A program made the translations under genes and the position numbers. A DNA stretch of 53,316 nt from Sphingomonadaceae bacterium (GTDB lineage Bacteria; Pseudomonadota; Alphaproteobacteria; Sphingomonadales; Sphingomonadaceae): NCBI GenBank assembly GCA_002863155.1, contig PKED01000048.1, positions 1 to 53,316 of the forward strand, written 5' to 3'. Numbering within the stretch: position 1 is the stretch's first letter; each line of letters opens with the position of its first letter. The notes under the pieces were generated by a model that was given only the letters and a program-made list of their open reading frames with translations, made no database searches and was not told the DNA's origin. Below, piece by piece: positions 29,676-36,877 of the stretch.

Positions 29676-30560
29676 CTACTTTCCGGCCGGTGGCCCATCT
29701 CGCGATGCGACCAGCCAATGGCCGCTGCCGGCCATAAGGAATTCGCCGTTCGGTCCGGTGACATAATGCGCCGGGGCGGCCATCAGGCGGGCTATCGTCC
29801 CGATGTGGGCGGCGTCGCTCTTGCATCGCCCGGCAGCTTGCGCGAGTTCTGCGCTGGCCGGAACGATCCGCCCTGCCGTCTGGCGAAATCGTGCGTGCGC
29901 CGTTCGGCAGCCATCCGTTGCACACCATACGCCGCGCGAAAAGCTGAGCTTCCTGGTCGCATGCGGTTCGTAGCCAAGCCGATGACCATCCACCTCGAGC
30001 AAGTTCCAGCCTGTGCCCGCCAGCGATTCGAGGATCGGCATCGGGCGAATGACCGAGGGGCGGCGATCCGCGAGATCAAGCATGTGCCCCCCGCCACGCA
30101 GTTGCCACGAGCCGCGACCGGTCGATAGGATCGCGGGATTGGCACGCATGGTCTGGTTCCATGCCGTCTCCAGCTTCATCAGATCGGGTGGGCAGCCGAT
30201 CAACGTCTGCGGTCCAGGTGCGGTAAAATAATGCCCGCCGTCGATGACACCGATGCCGCCCAGGCTGTTGCATCCGGCACTGCCCCCATAGAATGGCGGG
30301 GCAAAGCTGATCGACGCCGGTCTTTTGTCCAGATTGGCAGCGGGCGGACGTACCTTCTGCCCGTCGATCGAGACGATCCGCCATTCGCCGGTCAGGTCAC
30401 CGATGGAACGCGCGGTCGTGCCGGTCGGCTGTGCCGATCGCTGATCGGGCGAACGGCTCGGGGGCGGCGCGGTTTCCGCTCTGCAGCCCGCAACGATCGC
30501 CGCACCGGCGATGATCATTGCCGTCACGATCGACCGCGGTCGCGATGCCGTCTTCATCAT
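29676..30560 (-). CDS. META/HslJ-domain lipoprotein
   Basis: A 294-residue protein starting near ATG 30560; ATG at 30569 or 30557 are equal alternatives. The signal ends in a lipobox IIAGAAIVAGC, predicting a lipidated Cys. After a Pro-rich linker comes a META-domain repeat (LTGEWRIVSIDG, then FYGGSAGCNSLGG). The second half (LAGTGWNLLEVDGHRLGYE) looks like a degenerate second META copy, so the protein may be a tandem META lipoprotein. HslJ-type META domains are linked to heat-shock and motility in other bacteria. Its localisation is inner or outer membrane. It diverges from ada by about 110 bp. Confidence 0.75.
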   Translation of the reverse strand: MMKTASRPRSIVTAMIIAGAAIVAGCRAETAPPPSRSPDQRSAQPTGTTARSIGDLTGEWRIVSIDGQKVRPPAANLDKRPASISFAPPFYGGSAGCNSLGGIGVIDGGHYFTAPGPQTLIGCPPDLMKLETAWNQTMRANPAILSTGRGSWQLRGGGHMLDLADRRPSVIRPMPILESLAGTGWNLLEVDGHRLGYEPHATRKLSFSRGVWCATDGCRTAHARFRQTAGRIVPASAELAQAAGRCKSDAAHIGTIARLMAAPAHYVTGPNGEFLMAGSGHWLVASRDGPPAGK

Positions 30561-30673
30561 GGCCAACATGGCTAAGCGTGCCAGTCTGAACAAGGGATGA
30601 GGATTGGTCGCGCACGCGCTCGGCTTTGATCGCAAGCGGCGGGATTTCGCGGCGCGTCGATCCGGCTAAGACG

Positions 30674-31717
30674 ATGCCCATGAACACGACCGACATCATC
30701 GATCCCGATGCCGCCTGGGCGGCCTTCATCGCCCGCGACCGGCACAGCGACGGGCGCTTCGTCGGCGCGGTGCTGACGACCGGCATCTATTGCAAGCCAA
30801 GCTGCCCCGCCCGGCACCCGAAGCGCGAAAACGTCGCCTTTTACCGCGATCCGGCGGCGGCGCGCGCGGCCGGGTTTCGCCCTTGCCTGCGCTGCAAGCC
30901 CGACGAGGTCGGTCGCGACCGGATTGCGGTCGCCGAAGCGATCCGGCTGATCGAGGCGGCGGAGGCGCCGTTCAACCTCGATCAGCTGGCGGCGCGGGTC
31001 GGCTATGCGCCGCATCATTTCCACCGGCTGTTCAAGCGCGCGACCGGGGTGACGCCGGCGGCCTATGCGCGCGGCCTGATGGCGCGTGCCGCCGCCGATG
31101 CGCTGACCAGGGAGGGCAATGTGACCGAGGCGATCTACGAAGCCGGCTATTCGGCGCCGAGCCGGTTCTACGAACACGCCGCCGCGCGGCTCGGCATGTC
31201 GCCGAGCGTGTGGCAACGCGGCGGCGCTGGCGTGACGATCCGCTGGACGGTCGCGCCGACCAGCCTCGGGCCGCTGCTGATCGCGGCGACCGACAAGGGG
31301 CTGTGCCGGGTCGCCTTTGACGAGGATGCCGCCGCGCTCGCGATGCGCTTCCCCAAGGCGGAGATCGTGTCCGGGGGCGCCGCGCTCGCCGATCTCGCCG
31401 CGCGCGTGGTGGCAAGCGTCGAAAGCCCCGAGCGCCAGCAAGACCTGCCGGTCGACGTCCGCGGCACCGCCTTTCAGGAAGCGGTGTGGCAGGCGCTGCG
31501 CGCGATCCCGCCGGGCGAGACGCGCAGCTATGCCGAACTCGCGACGATCGCGGGCAATCCGCGCGCGGTGCGGGCGGCGGGGACGGCGTGCGGCGCCAAT
31601 CATGTGGCGATCGTCATCCCGTGCCACCGGGCACAGCGCAGCGACGGGACAATGGGCGGCTATGCCTATGGCATCGATCGCAAGATCGCGCTGCGCAACC
31701 GCGAGGGCGTGGCATGA
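30674..31717 (+). CDS. ada: Bifunctional Ada: DNA methylphosphotriester/O6-alkylguanine repair and activator
   Basis: A 347-residue protein with three domains. The N-terminal zinc/methyl-acceptor domain has GIYCKPSCPARHP and PCLRCKP (four Cys; the first is the phosphotriester acceptor). An AraC-type HTH follows, including YAPHHFHRLFKRATGVTP. The C-terminal O6-methylguanine methyltransferase has FQEAVWQALRAIPPGETRSY and active Cys in VIPCHRAQR. Methylation of the N-terminal Cys should turn it into an activator of the alkylation-repair regulon. ATG 30674 or 30680 can serve as start. It overlaps the next gene (ATGA), suggesting co-induction. Confidence 0.95.
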   Translation: MPMNTTDIIDPDAAWAAFIARDRHSDGRFVGAVLTTGIYCKPSCPARHPKRENVAFYRDPAAARAAGFRPCLRCKPDEVGRDRIAVAEAIRLIEAAEAPFNLDQLAARVGYAPHHFHRLFKRATGVTPAAYARGLMARAAADALTREGNVTEAIYEAGYSAPSRFYEHAAARLGMSPSVWQRGGAGVTIRWTVAPTSLGPLLIAATDKGLCRVAFDEDAAALAMRFPKAEIVSGGAALADLAARVVASVESPERQQDLPVDVRGTAFQEAVWQALRAIPPGETRSYAELATIAGNPRAVRAAGTACGANHVAIVIPCHRAQRSDGTMGGYAYGIDRKIALRNREGVA

Positions 31718-32184
31718 GCGCCTTCATCATCACCGGGCTCGACCCGGCGCCCTTTGTCGCGCTTTACGGCCTGGCCGACGATGCCCTTGCCGAACGCGGA
31801 GTCGAGCGGATGATCGTTACCGAAAAGCCCGGCTTTCCCTGCCGGGTGACGCTGGAGGATGTAGCGGTCGGCGAAACCGTCCTGCTGCTCAACCACGAAC
31901 ATCTGCCCGTCGACACCCCCTATCGCCAGCGCCACGCGATCTTTGTGAAGGAAGGCGCGGAGGCGGCGGCGCGCCATGTCGACACGGTGCCCGCCCAGCT
32001 CGCGATCCGGCCGCTGTCGGTGCGCGGCTATGACGTCGACGGCCATATGGTCGATGCCGATCTGGTCGATGGCCGCCTGTTGCCGGCGCTGATCGACCGG
32101 CTCTTCGCCGATCCGCTCATCGCCTATCTCCACGCGCACAACGCCAAGCGCGGCTGCTTCGCCGCCCGCATCGACCGCGGCTGA
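31714..32184 (+). CDS. DUF1203 family protein
   Basis: A 156-residue soluble protein that overlaps ada by 4 bp (ATGA), so the two are probably translationally coupled. FIITGLDPAPFVALYGLADD, PGFPCRVTLEDVAVGETVLL and LLLNHEHLPVDTPYRQRHAI are characteristic of DUF1203. Its biochemical role is not known. Coupling to ada could mean a role during alkylation stress, though this is only context. Its Cys in GFPC and Cys in RGCFAAR are conserved-looking. Confidence 0.85.
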   Translation: MSAFIITGLDPAPFVALYGLADDALAERGVERMIVTEKPGFPCRVTLEDVAVGETVLLLNHEHLPVDTPYRQRHAIFVKEGAEAAARHVDTVPAQLAIRPLSVRGYDVDGHMVDADLVDGRLLPALIDRLFADPLIAYLHAHNAKRGCFAARIDRG

Positions 32185-32272
32185 TCCAGGGGTCGCCGCG
32201 CGAGGGCATAGTTGCAAGTGCTCACGTCTTGCTGTTCTATTGAACCAGTACGGATTTGAGGGGATGACGCCA

Positions 32273-33160
32273 ATGAACGAACCGACACCGCCGGGGCTGG
32301 CGGTACGCATCCTCCGGTTCCCGATGACGCGGCTGGTGATCGGCATTGCGGTGATGATCGCGGCGGGCATCGTCGCCACTTATCTATCGCGGATGATCGT
32401 GCCGAGCCGGGTCGGGGTGTCGGTGATTCCGGCGGTGGCGATCGTCGCGATCGTGCTGATCGCCGCCTATATCGCCTTTACCGCGCTGATCGAGCGGCGG
32501 GGCGTCGCGGAGTTCAGCGGGCGCGGCGCTTTCGTCGAGCTGCTGGCCGGGCTGGCGATCGGGGTCGTCCTGTTCTCGATCGTGGTCGGCGTGATCGCGC
32601 TGGCCGGCGGCTACCGCGTGGTCGGCATCAACAGCGCGGCGGTGATGCTGCCGGTGGTGGGCCTGGGAATCGTGCCAGGCGTCGGCGAGGAGATCGTGTT
32701 TCGCGGCCTGTTCTTCCGGCTGGTCGAGGAATGGCTGGGCAGCTGGGCGGCGCTGATCCTGTCGGCGGCGCTGTTCGGCGCGCTCCACCTGGGCAATCCC
32801 AATGCGTCGCTGCTCGCCGGGGTCGCGATCGCGCTGGAGGCAGGGGTGATGCTCGCCGCGATCTTCATGATCACCCGCCGACTCTGGGCGGCGATCGGGC
32901 TGCATGCGGCGTGGAACTTCGCGCAGGGCGGGATCTACGGCATCCCGGTTTCCGGCCAGGCGACGACGGGGCTGCTCCAGGCGCGGATCGAGGGGCCCGA
33001 GCTGCTGACCGGCGGGGCGTTCGGCGGGGAGGCGTCGCTGCCCGCGATCATCGTCTGCACCGCCTTCGGCATCGCCCTGATCGTCATCGCGCAGCGGCGC
33101 GGGCAGGTGATCGCGCCTTCATGGGTGCGCAACCGTCAGCGCGCCGCCTTGCAGTCATAG
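32273..33160 (+). CDS. CPBP family intramembrane glutamic protease-like protein
   Basis: A 295-residue polytopic membrane protein. I chose ATG 32273 because the SD GAGGGG sits about 9 nt upstream; ATG 32264 directly abuts it. The CPBP/CAAX-protease motif EEIVFRGLFF (Glu-Glu and Arg) lies near residue 144. The second and third motifs, LHLGNPN and LHAAWNFAQGG, carry the His and Asn of the family. The family includes prenyl-protein endopeptidases and bacteriocin self-immunity proteins; most bacterial members have no known substrate. The 3' end overlaps the convergent protease gene by 25 bp. Confidence 0.9.
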   Translation: MNEPTPPGLAVRILRFPMTRLVIGIAVMIAAGIVATYLSRMIVPSRVGVSVIPAVAIVAIVLIAAYIAFTALIERRGVAEFSGRGAFVELLAGLAIGVVLFSIVVGVIALAGGYRVVGINSAAVMLPVVGLGIVPGVGEEIVFRGLFFRLVEEWLGSWAALILSAALFGALHLGNPNASLLAGVAIALEAGVMLAAIFMITRRLWAAIGLHAAWNFAQGGIYGIPVSGQATTGLLQARIEGPELLTGGAFGGEASLPAIIVCTAFGIALIVIAQRRGQVIAPSWVRNRQRAALQS

Positions 33161-34644
33161 ACCAGCCATTCGTCGGGCTGGGCGGGCAGCGCGTCGCGGA
33201 TCGCCGCCTGCTGCTCGGCAAGCTTCTGGCGGTCGGCCTCGCTCGCGCTGCACGCCTTGATCGTGACGGCGCCGCGCAGCCGCCGCGCCTTGTCCATCGC
33301 CGCCGAGCCGAGCAGATAGCGGCTTTCGGTATAGGTCCGTTCGGCCGGGCGGTAATCGAGCACCGATACGGTCTGCTCCTGCGCGGGGACCAGGATCCGC
33401 TCCCAATGACTGCCATTCTCGACATATTGGGTGCGCCCGTTCATGCAGCCGTCCTTGCCCCAGTCGAGCGCGACGTCGCCCGGCGACGACAGGTTGATGC
33501 GGCTGCGTTCGGGCACGATCCGGCAGGCCATCTTGCCATAGGCAATCGCGGTCTGCGCGGCCGCCGGGGGCGTCGTCGCCGCCGCCACGCGCATGGCGAC
33601 GTCGCCGCGCGGCCGGGCGAAGAACAGCACGACGCCTGCGAGCATCAGCGCCGCGCCTGCCGCAAGCGCGCTTCTGGCCCGACGGTCTCCGCGCTGCGCG
33701 AGCAGCCCTGCGCCGCTCAGCCCGAGCGAGCCGAGCACCAGTAGCAGCGTCGCGCCGCCGATGAAATTCTCGCGCACAAAGGCTTGATCGGCGCGGGCGC
33801 GCTCGATCGCAACGGTGCGCTCGGCGGCGGTCCGGTCGGCGGCGTCGCGGGCGGCCTGGGCCGCGTCCTCGGCGCGCTGGGCGGCGCTTTCCTTGTCGAG
33901 CCGCAGCCGCTGTTCGAGGCTGGTGCACGGCGTGCCGGTGGTCGCATAGGGCTGTTTCGCCTCGCGCAGGAACGAGGCGAGCTCGGTGTCGGCGATCGCA
34001 AAGCCGAAGCTTGAATCGCCATCCTCGGTCCGGGTGATCGCCGAGTTGACGCCAATCACCCGCCCGCACAGATCGAGCAGCGGCCCGCCCGAATTGCCGC
34101 GCGCGATGCTGGCGGTGTGGAGCAGCACGTCGACCCCCGACAGCGAGCGGCGCCCGGCAAAGCCGCCCTGCGATCGCACCGGCGACAACGGGCGGATATA
34201 GTCGGCGGCCGATTGCGCGGTCGCGAGGTCGACATTGCCCGGATAGCCGAGCGCGATCACCGATTCGCCGTCATTGACCGGCCCGGGAAACAGGGTGAGC
34301 GCGGGCAGCGGCTCGCCCACGAACTCGATCAGCGCAAGGTCGCGCTGCGCGTCATAGGCGATCAGCCGCCCGCGATAGCTCTTGGCGCCCTCGCTCGGCA
34401 CGATGCCGATCACGACATTGTCGGGATAGCGCGCGGCGAGCTCGACGACATGCGCGTTGGTGACGATGCGGTTGGGCGCGACCGCCAGCCCGCTGCCATG
34501 GCCGAAGCCGACGATCTGCCCCTCTGCCGAGGCGATGGTGACGACCCGCACGACGCCACGCCCCGCCGCCGAAATATCGTCGGCACGCGCAGGTGCGGCA
34601 AAGCCGAGCAGCATGCCAAACAGGACCAGCAACCGCGCGATCAT
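33136..34644 (-). CDS. Trypsin-like serine protease with internal membrane segments
   Basis: 502 residues, with a signal peptide (residues 1-21, APARA). The S1C-type catalytic triad is complete: His65 (TNAHVV), Asp102 (QRDLALI), Ser185 (ARGNSGGPLL). A charged Ala-rich coiled coil (about 240-290) is followed by two membrane helices (294-316 and 326-343) and a C-terminal domain of about 150 residues with two or three Cys (MACRIV, KDGCMNG, IKACSAS). It lacks PDZ domains, so it is not a standard DegP. The protease domain is probably periplasmic. SD is GGGAGGA. It converges on the CPBP gene, overlapping by 25 bp. Confidence 0.82.
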   Translation of the reverse strand: MIARLLVLFGMLLGFAAPARADDISAAGRGVVRVVTIASAEGQIVGFGHGSGLAVAPNRIVTNAHVVELAARYPDNVVIGIVPSEGAKSYRGRLIAYDAQRDLALIEFVGEPLPALTLFPGPVNDGESVIALGYPGNVDLATAQSAADYIRPLSPVRSQGGFAGRRSLSGVDVLLHTASIARGNSGGPLLDLCGRVIGVNSAITRTEDGDSSFGFAIADTELASFLREAKQPYATTGTPCTSLEQRLRLDKESAAQRAEDAAQAARDAADRTAAERTVAIERARADQAFVRENFIGGATLLLVLGSLGLSGAGLLAQRGDRRARSALAAGAALMLAGVVLFFARPRGDVAMRVAAATTPPAAAQTAIAYGKMACRIVPERSRINLSSPGDVALDWGKDGCMNGRTQYVENGSHWERILVPAQEQTVSVLDYRPAERTYTESRYLLGSAAMDKARRLRGAVTIKACSASEADRQKLAEQQAAIRDALPAQPDEWLVYDCKAAR

Positions 34645-35029
34645 GATTCCTCCCTCATCCGCGCCGGTGTTTCGATCAATTGTGGCAAGCGTTCAAGGCT
34701 TGAGGGGGAGGGCGGGGATCGTCGAGGCGGCGCTTTTGCATTGCGCCACAATACCAGCCGTTGCAGGCCAAAAATTTGCTCCGCAAAGCGGAGGCTGCTG
34801 GTGGTGCATATCAAGTTGACGGAGCGGGAGTCCGTCCTTATATTCAGGTAACTATCTCAGATTGTTGTATAATATACCATCGAGGCCGCAACGTTCTTAT
34901 CTCGAAAAATGCACTACTCGGTTTAAAGTGTTAGCTTGGATGCCAACATAATCGCCAAGCCGCAGTTGGGCTACCTGATAGGGAATCGAATCTCAAAGCC
35001 GGACGTTATGCCAAAGCCGTGGGGTTAAG
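34645..35029. other. AT-richer intergenic region, left edge of the SIR2 island
   Basis: No gene is supported. The first ~150 bp are GC-rich and contain the promoter and SD of the protease gene (minus strand). A hairpin at 34779-34793 (CTCCGC, loop AAA, GCGGAG) is followed on the minus strand by CAAATTTTT and may terminate transcription of the SIR2-like gene. From about 34840 base composition drops (ATTGTTGTATAATATACC), marking the edge of the low-GC island. No direct repeats, tRNA gene or integrase were recognised at this boundary. Confidence 0.5.
34766..34795 (-). terminator. Possible intrinsic terminator downstream of the SIR2-like gene
   Basis: On the minus strand the stem CTCCGC/GCGGAG with a TTT loop (34793-34779) is followed by CAAATTTTT. 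The stem is only 6 bp and the T-run starts four bases later, so this is a weak prediction. It lies about 235 bp past the SIR2-like stop codon. Confidence 0.35.
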
Positions 35030-36181
35030 CTAGCCATCGCCCCCATAACCGATGCCGCCAAACATGCCCGCTCGAAGGCGAGGTATCATGCGGTCTATCT
35101 CAGCATAAGGGTCGGGCATCTCGACCGGCTCGCGCTCACTTTTTTCCGCCGTGAGAGTGCGCCAATATTCCTTGAAAAACTGATTGCAGGTCATGTCAGC
35201 AAGTTCAATCCGATGCTCGTTCAGAATGCCTTGAAATTGGAAAGCTTTCTGAAGTTCGTCATCAATAACCGCCTTGTCGCTTTTTGATATGCCAAAGGCC
35301 GTCGCCACAACTTCTGTGTGGTCTTGGACTTGCTGCGCTAAAAGCTCAACATTTTGTCGATGGAACGCGAAGCCCAGGAAGACGATGCGATCCGCGCCAG
35401 CCATTGTAGCTCGCATAGCCGCCAATTCTTCGCCTTCTTCGACCCGCTCGGTAAAAGTCCGAACCTGTTGAGCTACATCGGCAAGTTGCTGTGGGTAGCC
35501 TTGCCCGAAGCCCACGCTAGGCCCATCGCCTTTCTGCCAAGGGAGCCGTCCGGCAATACCATAGGGTCGATGGATCGTTAAACTCTGCATTGTTTCGCGG
35601 ATCGCGTCGGCTTCCAAGCCATAGTATGATGCCAACGAGAACGGCAGATAATGCTCTAAACACCTATCATAGTTGAAATTCACAATTTCAATGTTGTCGA
35701 AAATGCCGCCAACTTCGCTCTTGCGGACATTTTCGGTTAAGAGCTTGGTTAGGCTGCTATACCAAGTATCTGAAAACTTAGACAGATCGATAGTGTCCGG
35801 CATATGCTGGACCCGCTTAAACGCCGGGCTTGCTGCCTCCGCTTTCAAAATGGCCTGAACAATCCCAAGCTTTCCTACAAGTTCAACCTTGGGGTCTTCA
35901 AGAGCATCGATCACATTATCAATCGATAAGGCTTGCGAAGCTGACTCGCCAAGCTGCCAAGCCGCGTGAAGATGTTGATTGAGCTTTGTGACTTCACCGT
36001 TTTCGTTCAATATGATCTTAAGAGCTTCTAAAATTGCGGGATCGCCACTTTTGTGCGTGTAATATTCAAACTTAATGTCAGTCAACTTCACTATCTGCTT
36101 CAGAAGTTCCGACCCCATTGGCAAACCAACTTCGACACTCGCGCCAGCGCCGATAACAAAAACTGTTTTTGCCCTGAACAT
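35030..36181 (-). CDS. SIR2-like domain protein
   Basis: A 383-residue protein with SD GGAAGG six bases before ATG 36181. Its Rossmann nucleotide-binding start is VFVIGAGASVEVGLPMGSEL (GAGAS, residues 11-15). IVNFNYDRCLE (167-177) carries the Asn-Tyr-Asp typical of SIR2-like enzymes, IHRPYG (203-208) the catalytic His region, and IVFLGFAFHRQN (266-277) the C-terminal Gly motif. This fits SIR2-like NAD-binding proteins, several of which deplete NAD+ during phage infection. No zinc-binding Cys cluster is seen, so it is not a classical deacetylase sirtuin. GC is clearly below that of neighbouring genes, suggesting horizontal gain. Defence role is inferred. Confidence 0.8.
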   Translation of the reverse strand: MFRAKTVFVIGAGASVEVGLPMGSELLKQIVKLTDIKFEYYTHKSGDPAILEALKIILNENGEVTKLNQHLHAAWQLGESASQALSIDNVIDALEDPKVELVGKLGIVQAILKAEAASPAFKRVQHMPDTIDLSKFSDTWYSSLTKLLTENVRKSEVGGIFDNIEIVNFNYDRCLEHYLPFSLASYYGLEADAIRETMQSLTIHRPYGIAGRLPWQKGDGPSVGFGQGYPQQLADVAQQVRTFTERVEEGEELAAMRATMAGADRIVFLGFAFHRQNVELLAQQVQDHTEVVATAFGISKSDKAVIDDELQKAFQFQGILNEHRIELADMTCNQFFKEYWRTLTAEKSEREPVEMPDPYAEIDRMIPRLRAGMFGGIGYGGDG

Positions 36182-36220
36182 TTCTTGCCTTCCGGAGCGT
36201 GCTTAGCTCAAAATTCTGGA

Positions 36221-36406
36221 TTAATTTTTGGGACAGATGCTGGTGGCAACATGATTGCCGCGATCAACAATCGTGCCATTGTTGCTGAGCGAAATCTCCG
36301 TCAGTGTCACGCCATGCGCGGAATTTATGAGCCTTCTCTCGGATGCCATTTTCAACGCGCCCTCAAAGTTGCGAATCTTCTGCCTGACGTTAGCAGGTTT
36401 GGACAT
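36221..36406 (-). CDS. Possible 61-residue protein upstream of the SIR2-like gene
   Basis: A small frame (MSKPANVRQKIRNFEGALK...) from ATG 36406 to TAA 36221, ending 39 bp before the SIR2-like start on the same strand. It is hydrophilic, basic at the N-terminus (KPANVRQKIR) and has the same lower GC as the SIR2-like gene. No SD is evident upstream and no family is recognised. It might be a partner or regulator of the SIR2-like protein, a leader, or chance. An 8-bp inverted repeat lies about 50 bp upstream. Confidence 0.35.
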   Translation of the reverse strand: MSKPANVRQKIRNFEGALKMASERRLINSAHGVTLTEISLSNNGTIVDRGNHVATSICPKN

Positions 36407-36877
36407 AATCGAAATTGGCTTTGAGGCTGGCAGTCAGATTTGGGTGGAGGCTCCTTGGCGGATCAACCATCCGCCATAATCACTCGGGCCCGCTAATTAA
36501 CATCACCGATGCTAAACCTGCCATCCCCCTCCCGGCCCAAAAGCGAACGCCCCATTGGCGCCCCACGCGGCCGTCCGTCAGCCACCGCTGCGCAGGCTGT
36601 CGGACGCCCTCGCCCCGCCACGACGCCCTTCCAAAGTCGGAAAACCTCTGCGACGCTTCGCCCCCGACCCGCTCTTTCGCATCGTTGGCCCGCGCTCGCG
36701 TATCGCCCGTTCACCGCCAGGTCTTTGCGGGGGCGATGGCAACCCGCAACTTCCGCAACTTCGCACCGCCGCTTGCACGCTGCTGCCGGGCCTTGGTCGG
36801 CCCAAACGCGGCCGCGCCATCCCCACCCCCTGCCATCTGAGCCGCCTCCCTTGAGGCGGATTCCAACCCCCACGCCC
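36407..36877. other. Intergenic region between SIR2 island and priA
   Basis: No gene is supported across these 471 bp. The part up to about 36500 is low-GC and should hold the promoter of the SIR2 unit, with the inverted repeat at 36456-36476. From about 36520 the DNA becomes C-rich on the plus strand and shows only biased, low-complexity translations in all frames (Arg/Pro/Ala-rich on one strand, Arg/Gly-rich on the other). A 6-bp hairpin, CCGCCT/AGGCGG, at 36842-36859 lies beyond the priA stop and may end that transcript, though no T-run follows. Confidence 0.5.
36456..36476. promoter_or_regulatory. 8-bp inverted repeat upstream of the SIR2 unit, possible operator
   Basis: TGGCGGAT and ATCCGCCA are perfect reverse complements separated by CAACC. 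It lies about 50 bp upstream of the 61-residue frame and 275 bp upstream of the SIR2-like start. It could bind a dimeric regulator or form a transcript hairpin; without a T-run it is not an obvious terminator. Assignment as an operator is inference from position. Confidence 0.35.

Noticed and set aside
34845..34880. TATAAT promoter-like sequence at 34868 on the plus strand
   Set aside because: No matching -35 element at 16-18 bp and no gene downstream on that strand; expected by chance in AT-rich DNA.
34900..35020. Possible tRNA remnant because of a GGGAATCGAATC stretch
   Set aside because: No acceptor, D or anticodon arm could be paired around it on either strand.
36053..36479. Frames on the plus strand across the 5' part of the SIR2 island
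   Set aside because: They overlap the well-supported SIR2-like gene on the other strand and show no motifs.
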